A stretch of DNA of 64,000 nt from Capronia americana (lineage: Eukaryota > Ascomycota > Eurotiomycetes > Chaetothyriales > Herpotrichiellaceae), in assembly GCA_016110215.1 (NCBI GenBank), contig JADWQD010000001.1, forward strand, positions 682,001-746,000, written 5' to 3'. Positions 44,239 through 54,563 of the stretch are shown one piece after another. The translations under genes were made by a program, and so were the position numbers. The notes under the pieces are model-generated. The model ran no database searches. It worked only from the letters and a program-made list of their open reading frames with translations, and was not told where the DNA came from. Numbering within the stretch: position 1 is the stretch's first letter; the number at the start of each line of letters is the position of its first letter.

Positions 44239-46118
44239 ATGGCCGTATCGCGGGTTGTTACGAAAACGGCCGTATTGTGGGTGGTTATGAGAAAGGCCGT
44301 TTCGCGGGTTGTTATGAAGATGGGTGGAGGGCAGAGTTTGTGGCATCTCGTGTTGACAGCGATCACAACAGGCGTTTTCATCAGCACTGTCCTCTTTGGC
44401 AACAATTCGACTTCGGCTCCCTCGATATTCCTTGTGAAAAGGTTTGGCTCAACTGTGGCTGTTTTGAGAATACTGCAAGGTTTGACTACGATCTTGACCA
44501 CCTTTGTGTTGGCCCAAACATTGGAATTGATCCAGTGGACCTTGATTAGTGGAGAGAATGGGCTCCGTCTCCTCAGTCTTCTCAGCATTTCCCCAACCAC
44601 GGGTTTATTTGGCATGTTTTGGATGATAGTCCGGGCCATGCCGCGACTGCCTGTGCGAGCCTGGGCGGCGGGAAGGTGAGTCCTTCATGAGGGGTGACCC
44701 GAAGACTGTAATGTGCAATCAGACTTATCTCTCCAGGATTCTTCTGATGACTATGATCTCGGTGGCTGGAATCGTGTTATTTGGTACGTCATGGCGTATC
44801 AGTTCTAGTATTAACTTTACGCGAATAACTCGTGCCGCAGTCAATATCAGAGTGTCGACGGTGTACGACGCCTTCTCCGTCTCGCCTGTGACAGCGGGGG
44901 CCGCTCCGTTCGACGGGTCGTTCGCCCAACAGACGGTACCCGGCTTCGACGGCAACATAACCTACCACAACCTGGCGTTCTCCAACACCTTCGTGACGAA
45001 TACACAGTTCTCGATCAGATCAACACCCATCACTTGCCCTGGTCTATGCGATTCCTATATCTTCCCGGGAGCGGTATGGTCCCTCAACATAACACTTCCA
45101 ACCAACTCTTCGGACGATACCGTAGTCAAGATTGGAAGATCTCCGGCGATTCAACTCGACTTCGTCCAAAACGTTGACAGCGGAGACGCCTTCCTGCCGC
45201 ATGAGTGTATCGCCTATGGTGAGCGTGGAAGTAAAATTGGCATAGAATTGTGCTTGACGAGGAGCAAGGTACACAAGGGATCGATTGTTGCGGGTGTGTA
45301 CAGTCAGTCTCCTTCATACCCTGTTCTCATTGATCACCTTAGGTGTTAGCGTATGCGACCAAATACTAGAGGACGGTAGCTGCCTCTTTGCGATGAGGGA
45401 TCCACCGCGCATCAATACCACCTTCTCGCTTTACAGCCTTACAGCTTCGACCGCTTGTATAAGGACCAACAACAGCATCATATCCGTCACTGACATCGGA
45501 GAACCTACATTGGAACAGATCGACATTGACGGGCTCGATCTGGCGCTGAACTGGCTCCTGAACTACACGGCGCAGGGAATACCAGCCATGTCATCCCTCG
45601 TCTTCATGTTCTGGCATGGAGATCATCACCCGGCCGCCCGCCATGATTGGTCAACTGCCACTTACTTGTCGCTGAAAAGTATACTCGCCTATTCGATATG
45701 GATGTTCAGTGTCAATAACGTCGGAGACCCATTGAAGCCTACCCGGCCTCTTCCTTCTGAGTTCGAAACGTCTACTTCGCTCTGCAGGCCTTTGGAGAAG
45801 ATCGTCGTTGATCCGGGGGCGTTTGTCGCTTACATTGTCTTGCAAAGCACCGTCATTCTGTTCTTCTGGCTTGTTGCGATCTGGCGCTGGAACCATAAAT
45901 ACCCTATCCAGAATTTGTCGTGTTACCCGTTGGTCGATTTCGCCGCCAAGTTTGTCCGCAAAGAAGTCCTCCCGGAGCCGGATCGGATGTGGCAGGCTGG
46001 AAAGCACTTTCTAAGAGACGCAGGGAGTAAAGAGGTGATTGACGGTCTAAGGGAGACACGAGTCATCCGTCAAGCAGAGGATGGAGACCAGTGGCTGCGA
46101 AGACTGATGTCCAGGTAG
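44239..46118 (+). CDS. Fungal membrane protein with ectodomain
   Basis: Exons 44239-44675, 44737-44783, 44841-45293, 45343-46118 (570 residues). The 57-nt intron 44784-44840 is in frame and inferred from GTACGT and CCGCAG ends. Hydrophobic segments: LWHLVLTAITTGVFISTVLF, ILQGLTTILTTFVLAQTLEL, ILLMTMISVAGIVLF, and late AYIVLQSTVILFFWLVAIW. About 300 ectodomain residues with Cys and NxT sites lie between. The plan resembles the protein at 27937-29896. The first 27 residues are encoded by a 3 x 27-bp tandem repeat, so the true start may be the later ATG at 44314 or 44320. Confidence 0.7.
44241..44321 (+). repeat. 27-bp minisatellite, 3 copies, in coding sequence
   Basis: Units 44241-44267, 44268-44294 and 44295-44321, each starting GGCCGT and diverged at several bases. 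In the predicted frame they encode AVSRVVTKT-like nonapeptides. Confidence 0.9.
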
Positions 46119-47123
46119 AACAAGATGACTTTTAGAGGGACTGTGCATTACCTCGTACACAGGAGCGTTGTTCGACCAAAATGGAAGGGACCGTACTCAG
46201 TCACACCAATACCGACACCAACACCAACAACAGCCATTACAGTACCACCCTTCAAACGCCACTCGTTTCTCGGGCAAAGGGCCCATGACAGGACATCGCA
46301 TGCATGCATGCAATGCACGTGCACGTCCGCCAAGCAGCAGTTTCAGAACCTGCCGGCGAGACGATTCCATCACCCATTCCATCCAGTACTCCATGAGATT
46401 TCCGAGCTCCATTCGCATTGCACGTCAGGTCCCGCCGCCGGACCCCTACACACGTTTCATACAAAGCTAGTCAGTCAACTTGCTGTCCACTGTCCACTGT
46501 CCTCATTCTTGGTCCGAAGCCCAGACCGCAGCACGCAGTAATATTTCGCAACGTAGGAGAGTGGTTCAATTCTCTTCTCCGCGATGGAGACCAAGAGACA
46601 CTGTGTGCTCACTGACTAATAATACTTGTGAGATTGGATCCGAAGGTGAAAATCGTCAAATCGTCAAATCGTCAAATCGTCAAATATCCATACATCCTCC
46701 GTGCCTACCTTTCTTCCTCCCTTTTGGTTCCCTGTTAGGCCGTGACTGGGCGATCCTGACTTACGATAATCTTTGCGATAGGCCGTAGACCGTACGCACT
46801 CTCTGGGCACGATGTGCCTTTCAGATGTCAGCCCTATCTACACGGTCAGCGGTACAAATTCTGTGACGTTCCCGAGGACGAACCCGTGCTGGCCACGCTC
46901 TCAGAACGTCTTTGTTCGGTAATCGGGCTGGAGTCGTGAGGGTTAAAGAATACCGACAAGAGCGGAGCCCACGTGAACAGTCGAGGAGATGATAGATATA
47001 CTTTCTTCTCGATGAAGTTTTCAAGCATGCGCGAGCGTGCAGCACCCAATTAGCATGCGGTCGCTCCTACGCCGGATATACAAGCTTGTTGCGACGTAAC
47101 CTTGACCTCTGCCGTGACAGCGT
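46119..47123. other. Intergenic between convergent genes
   Basis: About 1 kb without a gene. Contains an ACCAAC-type run near 46200-46230 and the 8-bp repeat listed next. Confidence 0.5.
46652..46685 (+). repeat. 8-bp tandem repeat ATCGTCAA x4
   Basis: Four perfect copies followed by a partial one. Confidence 0.92.
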
Positions 47124-50100
47124 TCAGGAGCCCTGCTGCATGACAAGCTCTCTCAGCGACCACCTCCAACCGTTCCTCCCATCAGACCCCTCTTCCTCTT
47201 CCGCGTCCACACCCTTTCTCAACCACTTCTCGACCTTTCTCCTCCACCTTTCTTCTTCACTCCTCTGTCGCCTGACGAACTCGGGCCCCACGTCAAACTC
47301 CTCACTAACACCAATCCCCCATTCGTCACCACTACTGTGCCCGACTTCACCATCGCCGAAAGAGTCCCTCGATTGATTCACACTGGATATGTTCTGCAGA
47401 GTGCCACTTCGACTCCTCGTTTCGTCTTCCTCTTTCAAATCTTCCAGGCCGGCGAAGACGTCTTCTTCCTCCTCGACCTGTACGCTTCCCCCACGGAGAC
47501 TGGACATGCTCCCATCGGGATTTTCGGCAATTTTGAGCCAGCGCATTTGTGACGGGTCGAAGACCATGCCGCCCACGACCTGCACACCTGTGACGCTCGA
47601 GCCGACGTTGGAGATCAAGGCGACTTGTGCTTTAGAGTTGGGACTTCCGCCGCGGCCGTGGGCGGTGGGACTACCAACTCGAGGGTAGAAGTCAGGCACG
47701 TCAAAGGGCGCAACGTCGTTCTCGTTACCTTCCCACCTGAACAACAGCGGATTATAAGACATTCCCTTCTCCGTCTTTGGCCGATTCAAGTCGCCACCCA
47801 TAGGTTTGATGAGGTGGGGTTTGAGCTGGACTTTATCGCCCTTCTTCTTTCTCAAACTGCCTTGATTGCTGGGCCGGACAGCAGATGAACCGGACTTCCA
47901 GTTCGTCGAGATTGGCTGAAGGGGTTCACCTCGCATGTTCTGGAAAGCAGTGGAGATTTGGCGCTGTTCACGAGCATTACGAGAAGCGGCCGTGTCGCGG
48001 GCAAATCGCGGGACGTTTGTTGTGTTGAGAGCTGTAGTAGGGAAATCGCTTCTGGAAGCTGGCGTCAAGGGCGTCGCAGGTACGGGAGTATCACTGCCAC
48101 GCCTGGTGCTGGTCAATGAAGATGTAGAGGGGTTCAAATGCGACAAGCCGAGTTTGCTTCGAAGACTTCGCGGAGCGCCGCGGCCGATAGGCGCCTTCGT
48201 GAATTTTGACTCGAGAGTCGCCGAGGTAGGTAGGTCGTCGAAAATTTCAAGCTCCGTTCCATCGCCATAGTTCCGGCGCCTTGTGGGTTTGGTGATTGTC
48301 TTCTTCGCCTGTGCTGCCAATTCGGCCGGCGTGAGATTGCTCCGGCCACGGCTGAGGTCGTTACCACGGCCAGGAGTCTCCGGTCTGCCGAAGCTAGCGA
48401 GTCTAGACAAGGACCTTTGTGCTGCAGACATGCTTTCGCTGGAGCCATCAGAACCCTGCCCACGATAGTGAGTCTTGATGCTAACGTGCTGCGACTGTCC
48501 AGCAGAGGCTCCTGCCGGGAGGAAGGGTGCAGGGCCTTTTTGTGAGAGTCCCATGCGCGATTCGGTCCGGTCTGTTGGAGTCTTGGGGCGTGGAGGGATG
48601 GCGAGGCGGCTTCCAGTGTCTTGTCTCGAAGGGGGCCTAACGTAGGGCGAAGATTTGGTGGGAGAATTGAGCCCTCGCATGACAGGCATAGATCTCTTCG
48701 CACGCAGGAGTTGAGCAGTAGTTGTTGTAGGCTGTTCAAAGCGCAGATCACGTTGAGAGTCTGTGCCTCGCAGGAGCCGGCGACTGGGGGTTGAAGGAGT
48801 AGAGGGAGGCTGAGGAGCAGGGATACTTGAAGCGGATGCCTGAGCAGTGTGGTTGCCGAGACGTGAGTTCGCTCGTTGATATGAGGTGGCTGCACCAGTT
48901 TCCGAGACAGGTTCTAAATTGGACCGAGCACGCTCCAGACGGTCATGGGCAGGCTGAAACCGGGGCAGGCGTGAAATCGTGCCCTGGGTTTTGGTTGTTG
49001 TGAAATTGAGTGTAGTGGTTGTCCTCTTGGAAGGGCTGGTGGCTCGTGTGGACTTGTGCTTGACGTTGCGATTCAGAGTCAACTTAGCAGTGTCAAACAC
49101 CTCTCCATCGCCGATCTCAAGACCTGAGAAGAAATCTTCTTTCCCAGATACCTTCCTAACCTCAGATTTAACATCTGGTATGCTGGAAGGTGGAGGGTCA
49201 CTGGAGTTTTCATGCTGTCGCCGCTTGAGTTTGTCCTGGAACTGTATTGGTCCATCGGGCAGGACGAGACCATCGAGCCCTTCATCTTCACTCTCGGCCG
49301 TAAAAGCACTGGAAACACTGGGGCTCAAGGCTGAGGCGGAAGAGCTACGGGCGGACCGACCTCCTCTTCCTCTACCAGCGTTCCTTGTTCCCAAGCTGCC
49401 TTCAGCCCACTCTAGGTCGAAATCATCGCTCTGCTGTGGAGTCGAGGGCAGAGGCTTCCTCGTCGAGAGACGTAATTTGCCATCGGAAGGAAGCTCAAGA
49501 CCCTCTTCAAGGTTCTCGTTTTCAGGCTTCACCGGGGTGGGAGGCTGGTGAAAAAGTAATGGCTTTTGAGGAGATCTGTGCTTTGCGACCTTTATCGTCG
49601 GCACATCTCCAAAACTGGCATCTTCATCCGTGTCGCGAAAAGCATCAAGGGTAATTGGCATCGCTGACGTGCGGGACTTTGGAGATCTAATTGTTTGATC
49701 GAGTGTGTCTTTGGTGTCGGGAGTTTTGGGAGATGTCCTGAAGGCGGCACTGATCTGCCGCAAGCTCTCGGAAAGATCGCGGTCGTCATGCTTGGCGAGT
49801 TTGAGGGGGATATCAACACCCGGGAGGTCCAAGTCTTCGGACCAGTCATCGGCAATTGCCTTCTTGATTTCTTTGCCTTTGAGACGTCTTATCGTGCCAC
49901 CCTCAAGCGCGGAACGAGGTATGTTTGCTGGTAGAGGTATTCCTTTGCTCTTCGCCAGAGCTACAGCATCCTTGACTGAAGCCTGCTCATCAACCAAAAC
50001 ATCCCAGTTTTCGTCTCCCTGATTTGACTCCGACCGCATGGACATGCGCGAGGAAACCGAGTCCCGGCGAGCAGCTTGAGGGTGAGAGATGACTGAGGTG

Positions 50101-50216
50101 GCAGTGGATGCAGTCCTGAAGTGAACGTCTTCCAAGTTATCGAAGTCATCATCGTCCCAATTCTCGACGTCTAGGCTCTCAACCGGAGTCCGAAGTTTGA
50201 GGGTGAGTGGTTCCAT
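47124..50216 (-). CDS. byr4: Byr4-like cytokinesis/septation regulator
   Basis: Single exon, 1030 residues from the ATG at 50216 (MEPLTLKLRTPVESLDVENWDDDDFD); the upstream extension begins at TTG. The acidic N-terminal ENWDDDDF block, a second ENWDVLVDE, and the C-terminal SYNPLLFRWEGNENDVAPFDVP with GVQVVGGMVFDPSQMRWLK are hallmarks of fungal Byr4, partner of Bub2/Cdc16 in the two-component GAP for the Spg1/Tem1 GTPase at the spindle pole body. The long middle is Ser/Thr/Pro-rich and likely disordered, with many SP/TP sites. It restrains the septation initiation network. Confidence 0.9.
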   Translation of the reverse strand: MEPLTLKLRTPVESLDVENWDDDDFDNLEDVHFRTASTATSVISHPQAARRDSVSSRMSMRSESNQGDENWDVLVDEQASVKDAVALAKSKGIPLPANIPRSALEGGTIRRLKGKEIKKAIADDWSEDLDLPGVDIPLKLAKHDDRDLSESLRQISAAFRTSPKTPDTKDTLDQTIRSPKSRTSAMPITLDAFRDTDEDASFGDVPTIKVAKHRSPQKPLLFHQPPTPVKPENENLEEGLELPSDGKLRLSTRKPLPSTPQQSDDFDLEWAEGSLGTRNAGRGRGGRSARSSSASALSPSVSSAFTAESEDEGLDGLVLPDGPIQFQDKLKRRQHENSSDPPPSSIPDVKSEVRKVSGKEDFFSGLEIGDGEVFDTAKLTLNRNVKHKSTRATSPSKRTTTTLNFTTTKTQGTISRLPRFQPAHDRLERARSNLEPVSETGAATSYQRANSRLGNHTAQASASSIPAPQPPSTPSTPSRRLLRGTDSQRDLRFEQPTTTTAQLLRAKRSMPVMRGLNSPTKSSPYVRPPSRQDTGSRLAIPPRPKTPTDRTESRMGLSQKGPAPFLPAGASAGQSQHVSIKTHYRGQGSDGSSESMSAAQRSLSRLASFGRPETPGRGNDLSRGRSNLTPAELAAQAKKTITKPTRRRNYGDGTELEIFDDLPTSATLESKFTKAPIGRGAPRSLRSKLGLSHLNPSTSSLTSTRRGSDTPVPATPLTPASRSDFPTTALNTTNVPRFARDTAASRNAREQRQISTAFQNMRGEPLQPISTNWKSGSSAVRPSNQGSLRKKKGDKVQLKPHLIKPMGGDLNRPKTEKGMSYNPLLFRWEGNENDVAPFDVPDFYPRVGSPTAHGRGGSPNSKAQVALISNVGSSVTGVQVVGGMVFDPSQMRWLKIAENPDGSMSSLRGGSVQVEEEEDVFAGLEDLKEEDETRSRSGTLQNISSVNQSRDSFGDGEVGHSSGDEWGIGVSEEFDVGPEFVRRQRSEEERWRRKVEKWLRKGVDAEEEEGSDGRNGWRWSLRELVMQQGS

Positions 50217-50886
50217 GATGCGGAGTTCGTACAAGCGAGTCGCACACGATCAGTCGAGATATTAATGTCGTAGAAATGCACAGCAAAGCATTGGCTCCAG
50301 CAGAAACATGAAATAATTTGGATCGTAGATTCGTTAAGGTTCGTGACGTCGTGAGGAAAGGTGGTCGATCAGCGTGACTGATTGAGCTCTTGGACGTGTT
50401 TATTGCTCCCCGTCGAGGTGTCTACGCCGATCGGGGGCAGTTGGTGAGCGAAGGGCCTCGAATGGTCGTATGTGTGATGAGGATGGACACTATGCGCAGT
50501 AAGGAACTTTTCGAGGTCGGCCTGAGGTCTCCGGGTTTGGAGGAGGCTGGAAGGTGGTCTGGTGGAGGAGTTCTGGAAACAAAACGAGGAGGAAGAGTGG
50601 GTTCCGCGCGGACACCGCAACCTGCAGAGGTGGCTGGCACGCGTTTCACAGCCAATCACAGCCAGCCTGCGTCCCTCCGACGCGTCTTTTTCTGCCCCAC
50701 TTCCACGGCGGTCTCTGCGCCCAAGCACCGCCGTTGTGTGATCTGGTCAGCAACTGGTCCCTGCTTGCATCCGAACACACGAGGGGTACTTGGTCTATGC
50801 TCCTCTGGGGACTGGGGTTAACCATAATCTGCAGCCCTGCACGTCTTGGGAGGGAAAGCCTGAGGAAGTTGAGATCGCCTGTCACC
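50217..50886. promoter_or_regulatory. Divergent promoter region, byr4 / XRCC4-like
   Basis: 670 nt between two divergent ATGs. No distinct element recognised. Confidence 0.4.
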
Positions 50887-52005
50887 ATGACTTCCAGCTG
50901 GGTGGTTCGCCTGCTTCAAGACAACAAAGAGGAGACTCCCATTGTCATCAATGTCTCGCAGAAGCCAGGTGGCGACGAGCTTGACCTCGACCTGCTCGCT
51001 ACAGATGGCGCGGCAGCCTTTACTACTAAAGGTAAGTTGAAGGGCTACGCGCTGTCTCGACTTTGAACTGAAGACTTTGCAGTGAGGCAACGAAGCTTGA
51101 AGAAGCTACGGGCGAAGAACTACGAGGGGCCCGACGACGACTGGAGTAACATTGTTTTATCCGTTCTCGGCCCTAAGACGAAGCCAACAGCAGGCAGCCC
51201 GCTGAAGGCCGACGTCGAAGTGACGTGCTCATTCTCAGGCAAAGGATCGAATCGCACCCTTTCTCTCGCTTTTGACAACAGGGTCGAAGACATCACGCAA
51301 CGCCTGGGAACAATTGATCTACCTCAGAACACCGATGCTGAGGACGATGTGGACCTATTCGGCTGGGCTTCCCAGGCTATCGAACAAAGAGACGGGCTAC
51401 AGAGCGAGGTCACTGGTTTGCAGGCGCAGGTCAAAACAAAAGATGATATCATCTCGAGCTTGCAGAAACAGATTGACGAGCTGGTCGAGGCCAAAGTCGA
51501 ACATGAGAAGCAAATGCTGTCCAAGTTCGCTCTTCTGCTCAATGAGAAAAAGCTCAAGATCAGGAATATGCAGAGGATTCTGTCCACTGCAAAAACAGAT
51601 CGGAAGAAGCTCAAAGAACTACAAGCTGCCGTCAGTGATGAACCGATTGTAAGGCGGAAGAAAAGAGCAGCCGACGAAGAAGTCCAGCAAGAAGAGTCGG
51701 AAGACACCGACGCTTATGAGACGATAGATGGGGACCCTGTCTCGAACGCCCAGGAAGAGCTTGACTCTCCTGATTCTGGCAATGCGACTCCAACCGCATC
51801 GGAGGCAGAGGAAGATACTGATGACGAAGACCTGAGTAGGCCACCAACATATTCTAGTCGGCCCAGGACACGAGCTGCAACTACCACACCTTCGCAGAAA
51901 GAAAGCAAGGCACCACCCTCGAAACAGTCGTCGAAAGAATCCGAGCCCGCGTCGAGAACGAAGGACGACGACGAGGAAACTGCAAGTGAGGACGACGAGT
52001 TATGA
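50887..52005 (+). CDS. xrcc4: XRCC4/Lif1-like non-homologous end-joining factor
   Basis: Exons 50887-51031 and 51083-52005 (355 residues). The ATG at 50887 has a CACCATG context. The N-terminal beta-rich head (WVVRLLQDNKEETPIVINV) is followed by a long coiled coil (about residues 155-245) ending in the family-typical MLSKFALLLNEKKLKIRNMQ. A basic RRKKR patch and a very acidic, Ser/Thr-rich tail follow. XRCC4 proteins scaffold DNA ligase IV in the nucleus. Assignment rests on fold pattern and the LLNEKK motif. Confidence 0.85.
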
Positions 52006-52194
52006 AGTTAATGATATGATACGAAGCATTCGATGGATTAAGAGTATTGGATACCCCATGCACGCGTGAAATATGAGAAGTTCAGGCAATGCTGTTCATT
52101 TCATTTCATTCATTGCTACTGTATCAAGCCCGAGCATGTGTGCATCCTACTTCCACAACAACCTCGGAGGCCGTTCGGGGCATGTATTCAGCAA

Positions 52195-52676
52195 TCAGTA
52201 GTTGAAGTTTGGCTGATCACGGGCGTTGGGGTCGTATTGATTCATGTCGCCATAGTGGTCGTCATACATTCTCTCGGCCTGCTTCTTGCCATGTTCTCTT
52301 GCCTTGATCTTGTCATATTCATCCAACCCCTTCGTCTCAGCGAGCTTGTCAACTTCCGCACCGACAAATCCGGCAAGGAGTTCTTTGGCGAAACCGTGGT
52401 CGACAGTCTTGCCTGCGCGTTGTTAGCCATCGAGCTTTGTATTACTGTTGAATGGGCAATGTATATATACCTTCTCTGCGCTGCTTGTCTTCGTACAGCT
52501 TCATGCCCTCAAAGGCAGCGGCGCCACCGATGAGCTCGTGGGAGAACTTGCCCTCGTGGCGGTCGTCATTCTGGTAGACCTGTTGGTGTGCGTCGCGGCC
52601 ATCATCTGAATTGCCGCTGTCAGTATGGAGGTGCTGGCACAAGATCAGCTCAGGCCAACTCACCGAACCAACCCAT
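52195..52676 (-). CDS. cipC: CipC-like antibiotic/stress-response protein (DUF3759)
   Basis: Three exons: 52664-52676 (13 nt), 52471-52605, 52195-52412 (366 nt, 121 residues). Spliced protein: MGWFDDGRDAHQQVY, then HEGKFSHELIGGAAAFEGMKLYED, AKELLAGFVGAEVDKLAETKG and MYDDHYGDMNQYDP, a full match to the small cytosolic CipC family first seen as concanamycin-induced in Aspergillus. Its biochemical role is unknown. The micro-exon at the start is easily missed by gene finders. Convergent with the XRCC4-like gene, 189 nt apart. Confidence 0.92.
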
Positions 52677-53741
52677 GGTGAATGAATGCTTCGAAGTCTT
52701 GTAAGGTTTCTTGAGTACTGTACGATTTTTCTGTAGCAAGTCGGGATGATCACGTTGGGTTTGATTTGATAAGTTACAGAAGAGACTACGAGAACGAGGA
52801 GGATGGTAGAATATATAGGCTTCAGAAGGAATGCCCGTCACCGCTTCGGGTGATATCTGGCACTTGCCCCTCGATGGCTTCCCATTGGGATTGCGTAGAC
52901 ACTACCCCACCTTGTCACGGCGAGTCGCTGGGTGTCCCTTCGGTTTCACATCTCTCACCCTCGCCAGCATGTGCGTCAGCAGATGAGCACAGGACAAGCA
53001 GTATCCGCTACGACAATTGGCGAAGAGCAGCCCACCGGCCTCGAAGGAGTGTCTCAACCCCTTCAACTTTCGACCTCGCGAAACAAGAATTCAGCTGGCA
53101 AGCCGTGGCTGTGCGTCGGGGTCCCGTCACTTTCATCACCGATCAGGGTTTTGCGTCAATCACTCTGGAGCCGATGCAGGTCCGGCGACCCAACCTTCGC
53201 TTCGCATGGTGCTAGGCTAGCCGTGGGCTCAGCTCGCTTGTTCCCGTGGGGCACCTGGGCTTGTTTTCTGCCGAAGTTCTGCTCGTACTGCGTACGTGAA
53301 TATCCGGCACTGGCATCACTCTTTCAGATCATGAGCACTTCACAAGAGGCTAGAACTTGCATTCCTACTGCTACGTTCTACCGCGACGGATGTCGGCGGC
53401 TTGTGGACGAACTGCCAAGAGAGGTGGCATCGAATGCAGGGAAACACAAGCCTACACAAGCCAAGGAGCAAAGCTTGGAATCGAGATGCTTGTCTCTGAA
53501 GCCAAGTCAAGTCAGAAGCTTGACCCTGCGCCCCACCGAAAAACGTCATGCTCGACGTCGACCCCCCTTGCGTTGACTTCGGTTCCTGGCTCGCTGGCTC
53601 CCGCTACCAGCAGCCGCACTCGATTTGTTCGGTTTCAAGCCGTCGCTTTTGCCTTCAGATCGGTGCTCAGCTCGAGAAGGATCGGTACCTGACACAGTCA
53701 CACCTTGACTCCAGCTCAAGCATCTGCAACACTGCGCCACA
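52677..53741. other. Intergenic
   Basis: 1.07 kb with a long open frame (52932-53576) that lacks domain, splice or codon support. Promoters of cipC and the 53742 gene. Confidence 0.5.
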
Positions 53742-54500
53742 ATGCCCTCTCAGCAGCAGCCCTCGCCCGTCGACTTCCCAGCGTCTCTCAAGCCGATCAT
53801 CCACCTTCCGCCAAACAACAAACCAACCAATGCCATCGTCTTCCTTCCTGGCCTAGGCGACACAGCTGGCAACTTTGCTTCGTTCCCGCGCGCTCTGAAC
53901 CTGCCCGACGCTCTGACGATTACGCTGAACCCACCATTCCCTCTCCCGTTCCCGCTTGGCCCTGGAGATCAGTGGTCTGAAGACCTCCAAGTCGACACAA
54001 GCACCGGGAACCTGGATGCAGACTCGCCTCTGACGAAAGCTGCAGAAATAGTCGCTCGCGATGTGATCCAGGACGTGCTCATCAACAAGTTCAGCTTCCG
54101 GCCTGACCATATCCACCTGTTCGGCTTCGGCCAAGGCGGTTCAGTTGCCCTGTCGGTGCCAATACAGCCATCCCTCTCTTCCTTGTCGTTGGGAGGTATC
54201 GTTTCCATTGGGGGACCTTTGCCGCTATCTACACCTTTCCCTAGCACAAGCACAAGCACATCCAGGAACAAAACACCGATACTGCTTCTATCGGGCTCTA
54301 AATCGTCGCTTGCTTCAGTGGACTCCAGCCCACTTAAACGTATCAAGTCAGTCTACGAGTTTGTCACGTACCATCAGTGGAAGAAAGCAGATGACTCGAT
54401 GCCCAAGAACAGAGAAGAGGTTCTTCCCATGATGCAATTCTGGGCACAGACGTTGAAGAGCAGGCGCGGTGTCCCTGACGATGCCGTTGAGATCGGCTGA
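53742..54500 (+). CDS. Phospholipase/carboxylesterase-fold protein, catalytic Ser missing
   Basis: Single exon, 252 residues. The fold is that of acyl-protein thioesterases (NAIVFLPGLGDTAGNF oxyanion turn, then HLFGFGQGGSVAL). The nucleophile elbow reads GFGQGG instead of GFSQGG, so the serine is glycine (codon GGC). The usual HGDxDP acid motif reads LLSGSKSS, and no C-terminal GMxHS histidine is present. It is therefore probably a pseudoenzyme or uses another chemistry. A Ser/Thr-rich loop (residues about 163-175) is unusual. Convergent with the next gene, 63 nt between stops. Confidence 0.82.
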   Translation: MPSQQQPSPVDFPASLKPIIHLPPNNKPTNAIVFLPGLGDTAGNFASFPRALNLPDALTITLNPPFPLPFPLGPGDQWSEDLQVDTSTGNLDADSPLTKAAEIVARDVIQDVLINKFSFRPDHIHLFGFGQGGSVALSVPIQPSLSSLSLGGIVSIGGPLPLSTPFPSTSTSTSRNKTPILLLSGSKSSLASVDSSPLKRIKSVYEFVTYHQWKKADDSMPKNREEVLPMMQFWAQTLKSRRGVPDDAVEIG

Positions 54501-54563
54501 AGCAACATCAGACATTTCAGTTGAAGTACTAGTACAGCTACTAGGCAGCGACCCAGTCTCTAT

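Noticed and set aside
48134..48895. 253-codon frame overlapping byr4
   Set aside because: Same strand, other frame, of a continuous 1030-residue gene.
52932..53576. 214-codon open frame
   Set aside because: Starts at GTG, no domain, Arg/Ser-rich noise-like composition, lies in the promoter of the 53742 gene.
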